Assembly: GCA_963708675.1 (NCBI GenBank) | Contig: CAVPTO010000004.1 | Location: forward strand, 124,001 to 188,000 | Origin: DATAXP01 sp963708675 | GTDB lineage: Bacteria; Planctomycetota; Planctomycetia; Pirellulales; PNKZ01 | Direction of reading: 5' to 3' | Length of the DNA stretch: 64,000 nucleotides | In this document: piece by piece, positions 56,893-64,000 of the stretch | How positions within the stretch are numbered: the stretch's first letter is position 1 | How the letters are laid out: every line of letters starts with the position of its first letter | Notes under the pieces: model-generated | What the model was told of the DNA's origin: nothing | The model's input: only the letters and a program-made list of their open reading frames with translations | Databases searched by the model: none | Made by a program: the position numbers and the translations under genes

Positions 56893-57563
56893 AGCGCCTC
56901 CCCGCGCGATGATTTGAGCGGGCCTTGGGGCCGACTTATTGCCCGGTCCTAGAGACGGGACGTTTTGTGCAATAAGTCGCGACTTTTTGCACACGCTCGC
57001 CGGTGATCGCCACCCACTGTCGGGAACGCCTTCCGTGGCGTTCCGCCGAGCAAGTGGACGCGTGGCGTTCCGAGGTGCCAGTGGATGCGTTACACCTGCG
57101 CCGCGGAACGCCGCAGGTTCACTTACGCGGTGGGCATTCCCTACAGATGTTCCATCTCCCGCCGCGCTCATCGCCGCCTCCTTCGCTTCAAAGTCCCGGC
57201 GACAACCCTATCGAAACCTCTGGCCCACTTTCAACGCCGCAATCGGCCACCGAAGGACGGCGCTGCGTCGAGCCAGTTCCGAGGGTGGCCCGGACAACTC
57301 GTTTGTCCGGGCGGCGAAGCCGCGCGACGTCTCCAGAAGAGGCATCGAGTCTCTTTATGAGCTTCTTGTTGCTCGCAACACGAAAACGTGTCGGCGCCAT
57401 CCGCGAAACGTTTACTAAGGCCCGCATTATCCGAAGCTGTCATCGAAGTCGCCTTGTGAGCGCGTACGAAGCTTGATTCGCAGCGAGTCCCTAATCATCG
57501 TAGTTACGCATGACTTAGCTTTTTTCGACATTAGCCTGGCAATTTTGCGAAACGGAGATCTTG
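56893..57563. other. Gene-free region with decayed palindromes
   Basis: It contains the CGACTTATTGC palindrome (56932-56979) and a decayed R4 copy whose parts lie at 57018-57046, 57063-57075 and 57126-57146. Short frames here are repeat translations. The right end becomes AT-richer, marking the border of the accessory genes that follow. Confidence 0.55.
56932..56979. repeat. CGACTTATTGC palindrome, copy 2
   Basis: A perfect 11-bp inverted pair (56932-56942 with 56969-56979), followed by GACTTTTTGCACA as in the copy at 42335-42382. Confidence 0.7.
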
Positions 57564-58157
57564 ATGCCGTTGCCGCCGATTGATTTCGCGGATTACCATC
57601 GCACGGTACTTGGCTATCACGGCACTACACGGGACGCGGCGATACGTCTCGTTTCGGGAGAAGCGTTCAATCAGAGTGATGAGGACAACGAATGGTTCGG
57701 CGAGGGAATCTACTTCTGGGAGCATGCTTTTAGGCAGGCATGGTGGTGGGCCCGCCGCAAGGACCGACAAAATCCGGCGGTTATCGGGGCGGTTCTTCGC
57801 CTTGGAAACTGCTTCGATCTGTTGGACCCGATAAACGTCGAGATTCTTCGGCAGTATCACCAGGAAATGGTCGCGGAGATGGCAGCCATTGGCGTTGTGA
57901 TTCCGGTCAACGTTCGTAGCCATAGAAAACTGGATTGCGCGGTTTTTAATTATCTGTACAATGAGTTCGACCGACGGCGGAAACCTTTAGACACGGCGCG
58001 TGCCGCTTATGTGCCGACTGCGATAGCGGCGCGAGCATATCATGGGAGTTGGGTCAGTGAAGAAACGCACATCCAAATCTGCGTCAAAAACCCGAAAAGC
58101 ATCCTCGCGGTCTGGCACGTTCGAGAAGACGGTCATTACGGGCTCGCTGCCCCGTAA
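57564..58157 (+). CDS. ADP-ribosyltransferase-fold-like protein (candidate toxin or effector)
   Basis: The ATG at 57564 follows GGAG at seven bases. The 197-residue protein opens with GYHGTTRDAAIRLVSGEAF (H19-G-T), then EWFGEGIYFWEHAFRQAWWW (Y50) and ends ETHIQICVKNPKSILAVWHV (E166/E167). This order matches the H-Y-E arrangement of PARP/DUF3990-type ADP-ribosyltransferase folds; the assignment rests on motif pattern only. There is no signal peptide. Its last 101 bp overlap the next gene in another frame. Base composition is lower in GC than the neighbourhood, suggesting acquisition. It faces an abortive-infection-type gene, so a defence or toxin role is plausible. Confidence 0.65.
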   Translation: MPLPPIDFADYHRTVLGYHGTTRDAAIRLVSGEAFNQSDEDNEWFGEGIYFWEHAFRQAWWWARRKDRQNPAVIGAVLRLGNCFDLLDPINVEILRQYHQEMVAEMAAIGVVIPVNVRSHRKLDCAVFNYLYNEFDRRRKPLDTARAAYVPTAIAARAYHGSWVSEETHIQICVKNPKSILAVWHVREDGHYGLAAP

Positions 58158-58314
58158 GGAGATGGGGAAGTTTGGCTTTGTGTTGAGGAATCTCAAGAAG
58201 AGCAGCGCGCAAGCTCGTAAGGCATTGATCGAAGCTGGCATCATCACGACGGAAGGCGAACTCACCGCCCACTATCTTCCGCGCACAAAGAAGCGCAAGG
58301 CCGCGAAAGCATAG
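58057..58314 (+). CDS. Small basic protein overlapping the ART-like gene
   Basis: The GTG at 58057 has GGGAG at an eight-base spacing (58044-58048); an ATG at 58042 is the alternative. The 85-residue product has a Lys/Ser/Arg-rich head (VKKRTSKSASKTRKASSRSG), a central conserved-looking part (FEKTVITGSLPRKEMGKFGF, VLRNLKKSSAQARKALIEAG) and a basic tail. The first 101 bp lie inside the ART-like gene in the +1 frame. The family is unknown to me. Position and size fit an antitoxin or nucleic-acid-binding partner of the upstream protein, but this is inference. Confidence 0.6.
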   Translation: MKKRTSKSASKTRKASSRSGTFEKTVITGSLPRKEMGKFGFVLRNLKKSSAQARKALIEAGIITTEGELTAHYLPRTKKRKAAKA

Positions 58315-58441
58315 TCCAAGCCACTCCCTACTTTCGATATATTACGGCAGAACGTCTAGGCTTGACGCTCGTCGAGAGCGACCGGCCTGGTCATCGCGGG
58401 TGACCCCGATAGCCTCAACGAGTTGTCGTGGCCACGCTCGC

Positions 58442-59314
58442 CTAAATCTTGGCGGAGGCTATTAGCAAGACCACGGTCGTGCAAACCAAGAACAGCATAT
58501 GGTCTGCATGCTCCTTCTTGGCGATGAACTCGGGGCTCGGGCCTTTACCGTGGGCATCGCCGAGCTTGTTCCGAACTGTACCAATTGCCGTAAGCAGTGG
58601 TGCATAGAATGGAAATACGAGCCCATGTTTAATACAAATTTCGACTAGATCCTTGCACGTTGCCTTCCCCGCATCGTACGGCCACTTCTTTCGTGCGCAG
58701 ATGATCTTCATTACGCTTTCGTAGGCCGCACCAGCGTCCGTGATCGCATCGGCATATTCGCCTCTTCTGTACTCGTCAAATGCCTTTCGCAACTCGGCAT
58801 TTGCGGTAGTAAACCGAGAATCGCTCAACGCCTGAAGGCACGGCTTGACTGCCTCCTTATGAAGAAGTTTTTCGTCCTTCTTGACGATCCCGGGCGGAAC
58901 GATTCGATACCGACCATGACCGAGATCGATATTTTGAATTGGCGTAAGCTCAAATCCAACATTTTCCTCCTCCAGAATCTGATTCATTACGTCGATGGTT
59001 TCCTGCCCCCCGCAGTTCCAGTGGGTTTGAAAACAGAGCATAAGCCAATCCATGAACTCTTCCGCCGAGCACAGCTCAAGGTGTTCGAGAATCTTGGGCT
59101 CGCCGCCGTCGAAGTATTTAGGTTTTTGGTGCAGAGAACCGTTGAGTCTCAGCAGTGCCTTGGTCGTTTCGTCCAAGACGTAATTTATGCCGTATTGCCC
59201 GAAACGATTCAGGCAGTCATTCAGCGAGTGAAGAATGCGGTTTCGAACGTTCTGCGGAAGTTCGTAATCATAAACGTCCGGAACAGATCTATCGCGCTTT
59301 GAGAATAAAAGCAT
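58442..59314 (-). CDS. AbiJ-like abortive infection protein with HEPN C-terminal domain
   Basis: I start at the ATG at 59314 (MLLFSKRDRSVPDVYDYELP) because GGAGG lies five bases upstream; longer versions to 59371 lack support. The 290-residue protein has an AbiJ-NTD4-like N-terminal part (LPQNVRNRILHSLNDCLNRF) and a C-terminal domain (FDEYRRGEYADAITDAGAAY) with the HEPN RNase motif R248-x6-H255 (VRNKLGDAHGKG). A hydrophobic tail (HMLFLVCTTVVLLIASA) could associate with membrane. Family knowledge: HEPN proteins of this kind act in phage exclusion by RNA cleavage. It is convergent with the ART-like pair, forming a small defence-like island. Confidence 0.78.
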   Translation of the reverse strand: MLLFSKRDRSVPDVYDYELPQNVRNRILHSLNDCLNRFGQYGINYVLDETTKALLRLNGSLHQKPKYFDGGEPKILEHLELCSAEEFMDWLMLCFQTHWNCGGQETIDVMNQILEEENVGFELTPIQNIDLGHGRYRIVPPGIVKKDEKLLHKEAVKPCLQALSDSRFTTANAELRKAFDEYRRGEYADAITDAGAAYESVMKIICARKKWPYDAGKATCKDLVEICIKHGLVFPFYAPLLTAIGTVRNKLGDAHGKGPSPEFIAKKEHADHMLFLVCTTVVLLIASAKI

Positions 59315-59489
59315 CGTTTCCTCCATGCTAAATCCAATTATCTCCGTACTCATCCACTTGAACAGAGACAATGTTTTGCGCTACGGAAAAACAGTCGGTA
59401 GGGTGAAAGACTCAAAATGACCGCAAGCGGTTCCTATCGTCGAGACCATGATATTGATTCACAAATACCGGCTATAGGCCGGGGGGAGC

Positions 59490-60605
59490 GTGAGAGATGA
59501 AAAACAGATTGCGGCGGTGCGGAGAGTGGTTGGGCGGGTGAAGGGGTTGGGGCGTTGGGAAGTCAGACGCGACGAGAGGTGCTTTTGGATTGAAGGGGTG
59601 AAGAACTTCGTGCAGGCGTGCGATGCGGGGTTCGAGTTCGAGACGGTCGTGATTAGCCACGTCTTGCTCAAGAGCAGCATGGCTGAAATGCTCGCGAGGC
59701 GGTTGAAGGCTGCGGGCGTCGAGCGGATTAAGGTGACGCCTGAGGAGTTTCGCGAACTGCGGGCGGCGTCGGCGGCGTCGGAGAATGAGGGCGAGGCGGG
59801 TACACGCTTCGGACCCCTCACCCCGACCCTCTCCCGCAAGGGGAGAGGGAGAAAACACGGCGACGCGGGCACACGCATCCAAGCCCCTCACGCCAGCGCT
59901 CTCCCCAAAGGGGCGAGGGAGTTTCGGAAGACGGGCGGGCGAGCGTCGGGCATTGGCGCGATCGTGCGGCAGCGGTGGGTGACGCTGGAAGAGTTGATGC
60001 CGCGTGAGCCCTCTCCGCAGCGTCATCCCTCTCCCCAAAGGGGCGAGGGAGAATGCGGGGCGACGCCGCTGCGCGGCGAGCAAGCTCGCCGGCTAAACGG
60101 GGGCAAGGGAGATTTGTGCTGGTTGGTGGTCGAGCAGATTCGATCGCCGGGCAACTTGGGCAGCATCTTGCGGACGGCCCAGGCGTGCGGCGTGGGGGGC
60201 GTGATCTTTGTGGGGCCGTATTGCGATCCGTTCGATCCGGACGTCGTGCGCGCGAGCATGGGTGGCATGTTTCATCTGCCGCTGGTGCGCACCACGCGGA
60301 CGGAGCTCGGCCGATGGGTGAAGTCGCGCGGCGTGCAATGCGTGGGCTTGTCGCCTGACGCCCGCGCGTTGTGGTCGGAGTTTGCCGCGAGGCGGCCAAT
60401 GGCGTTGGTGGTCGGCGAGGAGCGCGAGGGGTTGTCGCTGGGGTTGCGTGCGCTGTGCGATACGTTCGTGCGTTTGCCGATGGCGGATGGCGTCGATTCG
60501 ATCAACGTGAGCGTGGCGACGGGGGTGATGCTGTATGAGCTGGTGCGGCGGGGAGTGAGTAGGTCGGTAAATGGGAATGTTCGCCCCGCCGTGCGGGGAA
60601 GGTAG
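59490..60605 (+). CDS. SpoU/TrmH-family RNA 2'-O-methyltransferase with in-frame repeat insertions
   Basis: The start is a GTG at 59490 just after GGGGGGAGC. The N-terminal substrate-binding part (1-95, RDERCFWIEGVKNFVQACDA) and the SPOUT domain (about 208-355: motif 1 RSPGNLGSILRTAQACGVGG, motif 2 ALVVGEEREGLS, motif 3 LPMADGVDSINVSVATGVML) are intact. Between them, residues about 96-147 and 172-207 (LTPTLSRKGRG, PHASALPKGARE, PSPQRHPSPQRGEGE, LRGEQARRLNG) are translations of the genomic palindromes, while the family segment RASGIGAIVRQRWVTLEELM survives between the two insertions. The target RNA is unknown (rRNA or tRNA). It may remain functional because motifs and frame are preserved. Confidence 0.85.
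   Translation: MRDEKQIAAVRRVVGRVKGLGRWEVRRDERCFWIEGVKNFVQACDAGFEFETVVISHVLLKSSMAEMLARRLKAAGVERIKVTPEEFRELRAASAASENEGEAGTRFGPLTPTLSRKGRGRKHGDAGTRIQAPHASALPKGAREFRKTGGRASGIGAIVRQRWVTLEELMPREPSPQRHPSPQRGEGECGATPLRGEQARRLNGGKGDLCWLVVEQIRSPGNLGSILRTAQACGVGGVIFVGPYCDPFDPDVVRASMGGMFHLPLVRTTRTELGRWVKSRGVQCVGLSPDARALWSEFAARRPMALVVGEEREGLSLGLRALCDTFVRLPMADGVDSINVSVATGVMLYELVRRGVSRSVNGNVRPAVRGR
59791..60110. repeat. Palindromic repeat copies inside the SpoU gene
   Basis: Bases 59791-59855 match the right half of the 4378-4575 element (TACACGCTTC, then ACCCTCTCCCGCAAGGGGAG). Further degenerate copies (CTCTCCCCAAAGGGGCGAGG) lie at about 59898-59921 and 60028-60051. GGCGAGCAAGCTCGCC with GGCTAAAC ends the array near 60097. 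Confidence 0.85.
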
Positions 60606-60681
60606 GAAACGGTCTGATTATTGCTCCTTGGGTGAGAGCTGTTGGAAATGCCCACCGAGTTCACCCGCAAGGAGCTAGCGC

Positions 60682-60924
60682 ATGCCACTGTCACCAGGTG
60701 ATCGACCGGTTCATGGTCACCACAAACTCGCGGCCGCCATTTTCGTCGGCTCGCTCATTCTCGGCGCCTCGATGATTCTGTCGGCTGAGTTGATCAAGCC
60801 GGAACGCTATGAGTTCCATCCCGGTTCGAACCCAACCAGTTACATCGTCTACGATCGCGATACAGGGCGAGCGGCGTCGGTCGATCTCGGCGCGAAGAAG
60901 CCACTCGATGCGCTGAAGGATTGA
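60682..60924 (+). CDS. Small single-pass membrane protein
   Basis: AAGGAG lies just before the ATG. The 80-residue product has one hydrophobic segment (LAAAIFVGSLILGASMILSA, about 16-35) and a C-terminal soluble part (YIVYDRDTGRAASVDLGAKK). The family is not recognised. It precedes another tiny membrane-protein gene by 41 bp on the same strand. Confidence 0.65.
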   Translation: MPLSPGDRPVHGHHKLAAAIFVGSLILGASMILSAELIKPERYEFHPGSNPTSYIVYDRDTGRAASVDLGAKKPLDALKD

Positions 60925-60965
60925 ACGTCCCGGCCGCAATCATTTCACTTACCAAGGAGAGCGTT

Positions 60966-61094
60966 GTGTTATTACTTGCATTGACCTTGCCGCCGATTGC
61001 GGCGATTGGATATTCGCTGGTGTACCTGCTGGCCGGCGGCGGCTTGGGCGGGGCCGTGGTGATTTTTCTCGTCGCGAAGATGTTGGGCGATTGA
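60966..61094 (+). CDS. Tiny membrane protein, 42 residues
   Basis: A GTG at 60966 follows AAGGAGAG at about eight bases. The product (begins VLLLALTLPPIAAIGYSLVY) is almost entirely hydrophobic with a Gly-rich turn (LLAGGGLGG) and ends VAKMLGD. This suggests a helical hairpin or single long membrane helix. The paired arrangement with the upstream 80-residue membrane protein and good ribosome-binding sites support both as real genes, but the function is unknown. Confidence 0.55.
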   Translation: MLLLALTLPPIAAIGYSLVYLLAGGGLGGAVVIFLVAKMLGD

Positions 61095-61118
61095 CGTATT
61101 GAGATGAGAGAATTTGAA

Positions 61119-61270
61119 ACCCCTCTCCCTTTGGGAGAGGGTGGCGCGGGCACCGCCGCGAAGCGGTGGTCGGCCGCCGGGTGAGGGCGGGTTGAAGTAG
61201 AAGGCGGTTGCCAGTTCAACCCGCCCTCATCCGCCGCTTCGCGGCACCTTCTCCCGGAGGGAGAAGGGTT
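61119..61270. repeat. Large palindromic repeat (R2 type)
   Basis: CCCCTCTCCCTTTGGGAGAG and GCCGCGAAGCGG-type modules are mirrored by CGCCGCTTCGCGGCACCTTC and TCCCGGAGGGAGAAGGG, with TTCAACCCGCCCTCA opposite GAGGGCGGGTTGAA. The folded transcript would be a long multi-stem hairpin. It lies between the tiny membrane gene and the next membrane-protein gene. Confidence 0.8.
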
Positions 61271-61322
61271 AACGGGCGGAGGTGATCGTACATCCGTGCG
61301 CGGCAGTGTAAATTGCTCGCGT

Positions 61323-62057
61323 ATGCCCGATCCATCGAAGCCGCCGCCGACCGCGTTCCGCAGTTTGGAAATCGACAAGGTTGTCGACACAATCGCGCGG
61401 CTTGAGCGGCGCATCAATGAACGTTTTCCGAGTTCGAGCTTGTCGGGCGTAGCGGCGAGCTTGTTCGGTTTGGCGCACGACGCTGATGCACGGGCGGAAC
61501 GTATTCGTCGACCGAATGTGGGGCTGCGCATTCTGACGGGTGTGGTGGTGATTGCCGTCGCGTCGCTGTTAGTTCGTCTGATGATCGAGCTGCGGTGGAA
61601 CAACGAGATCTTCGAGCTCGAACATTTCGTGCAATCGTTCGAGGCGCTGATGGGGAGCGTCGTGTTCATCGGCGCCGCCGTGCTTTCGGTGGCATCGCTG
61701 GAGCTGCGACTCAAACGTCAGCGGGCGCTGACGGCTGTGTACGAGTTACGGGCTCTCGCGCACATCATCGACATGCACCAGTTGACCAAAGACCCCGAAG
61801 GGCTGATCGGCGGCGGGCCCGCGACGGCGTCGTCGCCGAAGCGCACGATGACGCCGTTCGAGCTGGGCCGCTATCTGGATTACTGCAGCGAGCTGTTGTC
61901 GTTGGCGAGCAAGGTCGGCGCGTTCTACGTGCAGCATTTTCCCGACGCCGTGGCGCTCGAGGCAGTCGATCAACTCGCCACGCTGACCAACGGCCTGTCG
62001 CGCAGCATCTGGCAGAAGATCATGATCATCGATCAGATCAGCCGGCAGAAAAGTTGA
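61323..62057 (+). CDS. Two-helix membrane protein of unknown function
   Basis: The ATG at 61323 gives 244 residues beginning MPDPSKPPPTAFRSLEIDKV. Two membrane segments (about 68-88, RILTGVVVIAVASLLVRLMI, and 105-125, LMGSVVFIGAAVLSVASLEL) lie between an N-terminal helix and a C-terminal helical cytoplasmic domain (YELRALAHIIDMHQLTKDPE, LGRYLDYCSELLSLASKVGA). I do not recognise the family. It is intact and protein-like throughout. Confidence 0.7.
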   Translation: MPDPSKPPPTAFRSLEIDKVVDTIARLERRINERFPSSSLSGVAASLFGLAHDADARAERIRRPNVGLRILTGVVVIAVASLLVRLMIELRWNNEIFELEHFVQSFEALMGSVVFIGAAVLSVASLELRLKRQRALTAVYELRALAHIIDMHQLTKDPEGLIGGGPATASSPKRTMTPFELGRYLDYCSELLSLASKVGAFYVQHFPDAVALEAVDQLATLTNGLSRSIWQKIMIIDQISRQKS

Positions 62058-62188
62058 ACACGTATTACTGTCGAGTGCTGGCGATGCATGCGATGGTCGC
62101 GGCGGCAAAGTCGTGTGCGAACGCCAGAGTGCGCTCAACCGGTGTTGTCGGCAGGACCGATGCTATTTGAAGTGACTCGCTGCGCGCG

Positions 62189-63364
62189 ATGGCGCGTGGG
62201 GCTCTTCTTTTCTCGCGATTGCCGGGGTATTCGTCGTGCGCAGGACGCTGGAGACCATATGCCGCGATCGGTGCGTGCCTGCTGGCGATGCTTGCGCGTG
62301 GCTCGAATGCGCAAGATGCTTCCAGTGACAAAACGACGAGCAGCGTGGCCGGCGTAAGGTTTGATGAACCGTTGCGACTGGAGGGAGATGACGTCGCGCC
62401 GCGAAGAGGCAAGCCGTGGGCGACGGTGTATGGGAATGATGGAACGGTGAAGCCGGTTTACTATGGGGACCCGCATCCGTATGAGGATCGCGACGGCGCG
62501 GCGGCGCCGGCGTTTGGTGAGAATGGGGGCGGCGGCGACCCGAATATCGACCATCGCGAGAACGGCAGCGACGGCGAGAAGAAGTGGCCCGACGTGTCGC
62601 AGCCGGGCCCCGACATGGGCGACTTTCCGAACAGCGCGTACACGCTGCCGCGCGGGAAGGCGCAGTTCGAGATCGCGCCGCTGACGTTGACCACCCGCGA
62701 CGCGACGAGTCCGCCGGTGTACTCGGCGCCGTTCATGGTGCGGCTTGGCCTGACCGATAACGTCGAGTTCCGCGTGTTCGGCAACGGCATCGCGCGCGTC
62801 GACGATACGGCCCAGTTGTCGGGCTTCGCGCCGCCGAAGCTCGACATGAAAGTGCATCTGTGGGACGACTGCAAGAAGTGGTTGATTCCCGCGTGCTCGC
62901 TCGAAGTGTATGTCACCACGACGTGGGGCACGCCGGCGTTCGTGAACGCGTGGGAGCCGTCGCTGAACTTCAACTTCGACTTGCCGGTGACCGAAAAGCT
63001 GAACTTCGAATGGACCGTCGGCTACAGCGGCGTGCAGCAAGTGGTGAACATCAACACCGGCGAACGCTTCGTGCCGAAGTTCAACTACGTGGTGCCGGGA
63101 ATTCACCGCAAGCTCGATGCGAACTACAACCAGTTCTCGCTGCAGTGGGCCGTCGAGTATCAGGTGACCGAGAAGGTGAGCGTCTTCTTTGACGGCTTTC
63201 ATAACGGGGCGATTCACGTCGACCTCGGCAGCGGCGAGATGATCGGCCAAGGCATGTTCTATCAGTTCAACGACCGATTGATCGGGTTCGGCAGCGTGAG
63301 CGAAGGACTGACGCCGAACGTGCCGTGGGTGCTGGGGCAGTTGGGGTTTGCGTACGCGCTGTAG
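62189..63364 (+). CDS. Outer-membrane beta-barrel/transporter-like protein
   Basis: The 391-residue product has an N-terminal signal (YAAIGACLLAMLARGSNAQ). A flexible acidic/Gly region (to about 130) precedes a beta-rich domain with alternating hydrophobic strands: RGKAQFEIAPLTLTTRDATS, APFMVRLGLTDNVEFRVFGN, EPSLNFNFDLPVTEKLNFEW, SLQWAVEYQVTEKVSVFFDG and the final VLGQLGFAYAL ending in an aromatic-Ala-Leu strand. This resembles the MetA/phenol-degradation-type transporter family of outer-membrane proteins. The transported compound is unknown. Confidence 0.72.
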   Translation: MARGALLFSRLPGYSSCAGRWRPYAAIGACLLAMLARGSNAQDASSDKTTSSVAGVRFDEPLRLEGDDVAPRRGKPWATVYGNDGTVKPVYYGDPHPYEDRDGAAAPAFGENGGGGDPNIDHRENGSDGEKKWPDVSQPGPDMGDFPNSAYTLPRGKAQFEIAPLTLTTRDATSPPVYSAPFMVRLGLTDNVEFRVFGNGIARVDDTAQLSGFAPPKLDMKVHLWDDCKKWLIPACSLEVYVTTTWGTPAFVNAWEPSLNFNFDLPVTEKLNFEWTVGYSGVQQVVNINTGERFVPKFNYVVPGIHRKLDANYNQFSLQWAVEYQVTEKVSVFFDGFHNGAIHVDLGSGEMIGQGMFYQFNDRLIGFGSVSEGLTPNVPWVLGQLGFAYAL

Positions 63365-63410
63365 GGCGAGATTTGCCCCGCGAAGAGGCAAGCCAGCGCG
63401 ACGCCAGATC

Positions 63411-63444
63411 GGAGCGGCGGGGTCAGAGACCCGCGCCGAGCGCG
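63411..63444. repeat. Palindromic repeat R3, half copy
   Basis: GCGGCGGGGTCAGAGACCCG followed by CGCCGAGCGCGC equals one arm of R3. A TTCGCCGGCTAAAC motif follows at 63461. Confidence 0.8.
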
Positions 63445-63542
63445 CGACGTTAGATCAATTCGCCGGCTAAACAAATCTTGACGGCGCTGGTACCGTATTC
63501 GTTATTGCGTAGAGACTGGTCGTCGTAGAGTGAGGTGTTCGA

Positions 63543-64000
63543 GTGTCGAAGAAGATGATTAAGCTGATCGACGGTATTGTCGAGTTCCGCGAGCAGATGT
63601 TGCCGCAGTATGCCGAGCATTTTCGGCACCTGGCCGATGGTCAGTCCCCCGATGCGTTGTTCATCACCTGCTCCGACAGTCGTGTGGTGCCCGAACTGTT
63701 GGCCTCGACCGACCCTGGCGAGTTGTTCGTCAATCGCAACGTCGGCAACATGATTCCGCCGGCGACGGTCGACGGCAGTTCGACCGGCGACTTGTCGGAA
63801 GCGGCGGGTATCGAGTTCGCGGTGACGGTGCTGGGGGTCGAGAATATCATCATCTGCGGACACTCCGAATGCGGAGCGATGCGAGCGGCGCTCGATCCGG
63901 CATCGGTAGCGAAGGCGTCGAATCTGAGCAAGTGGCTGCATCACGCTGCGTCGGCCGTGTTCCGGCTCGAGCAGGAAGGGCCGCTCGACTCGACGTTGAG
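63543..64000 (+). CDS. Beta-class carbonic anhydrase, 3' end outside the window
   Basis: The frame is open from the GTG at 63543, preceded by GAGG at seven bases, to the window end, so only the first 152 residues are visible. Zinc ligands and the Asp/Arg dyad are clear: C43, D45 and R47 in ITCSDSRV, H107 and C110 in ICGHSECGAM. FVNRNVGNMIPP and AAGIEFAVTVLGVENIIICG are typical of beta enzymes. It interconverts CO2 and bicarbonate in the cytoplasm. An internal ATG at 63555 is an alternative start. Confidence 0.93.
   Translation, partial: MSKKMIKLIDGIVEFREQMLPQYAEHFRHLADGQSPDALFITCSDSRVVPELLASTDPGELFVNRNVGNMIPPATVDGSSTGDLSEAAGIEFAVTVLGVENIIICGHSECGAMRAALDPASVAKASNLSKWLHHAASAVFRLEQEGPLDSTL

Noticed and set aside
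54958..57171. A 737-codon minus-strand frame opposite pheA.
   Set aside because: Its composition is a shadow of pheA codons and repeat DNA; no family motif, and pheA is complete and typical.

Overview
This 64 kb, GC-rich window reads as a chromosomal segment of a planctomycete, probably from the Pirellulales or a related order. This is an inference from gene content: a secreted sulfatase, DUF1080 and ThuA-domain proteins, PVC-type propeller proteins, bacterial formyltransferase/hydrolase subunits FhcA and FhcB of the methanopterin-linked C1 pathway, signal-peptide TPR, HEAT and LRR proteins, and many palindromic intergenic repeats. I found no rRNA, tRNA, CRISPR array or replication origin. 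Both ends cut genes: a propeller protein on the left and a beta-carbonic anhydrase on the right.

Layout. 1-4.4 kb: propeller protein, RlmM-type rRNA methyltransferase and a Tat-exported sugar-phosphate-isomerase-like protein, all frameshifted. 4.6-8.2 kb: two response regulators (NtrC and NarL types), XerC and a small protein. 8.5-13.3 kb: a minus-strand nucleotide-heptose operon (epimerase, nucleotidyltransferase-HAD, GHMP kinase, glycosyltransferase, GmhB) joined by ATGA overlaps, with two six-codon mini-ORFs chained at one junction. 13.7-19.9 kb: Gly-rich TPR protein, SDR, aldehyde dehydrogenase, Mrr-type nuclease and a DUF3303 protein. 20.0-21.9 kb: a DUF433/DUF5615 toxin-antitoxin pair whose toxin gene is cut by a complete ISAs1-family element with a 12-bp target duplication. 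22-29.4 kb: DUF1080 protein, octaheme cytochrome with HEAT/TPR repeats, and FhcA and FhcB separated by opposite-strand DinB and GerW genes. 29.5-41.5 kb: ThuA protein, nitroreductase plus macrodomain pair, STAS protein, GlyA, CheY-like regulator, TPR and propeller proteins and a large alpha/beta hydrolase. 41.6-50.0 kb: sulfatase, Tyr/Asn/Gly-rich secreted protein, GH57 enzyme, TylF-type methyltransferase, a probable pseudokinase and an LRR protein. 50-56.9 kb: ClpB, DnaK, PheA. 57.5-59.4 kb: an AT-richer accessory island with an ART-like protein overlapping a small basic protein by about 100 bp, facing an AbiJ/HEPN abortive-infection-type gene. 59.5-64 kb: a SpoU methyltransferase carrying in-frame palindromic repeat insertions, small membrane proteins, an outer-membrane-type protein and the carbonic anhydrase.

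The observations I rate highest are the accessory pair beside the HEPN gene (57.5-59.4 kb), repeat-derived peptides inside SpoU and ClpB, and the precisely datable IS disruption of a toxin. At least ten conserved genes or gene parts carry one-base frameshifts or single in-frame stops. The density suggests uncorrected sequencing errors at least as much as gene decay, so the broken genes are described as their reconstructed products.
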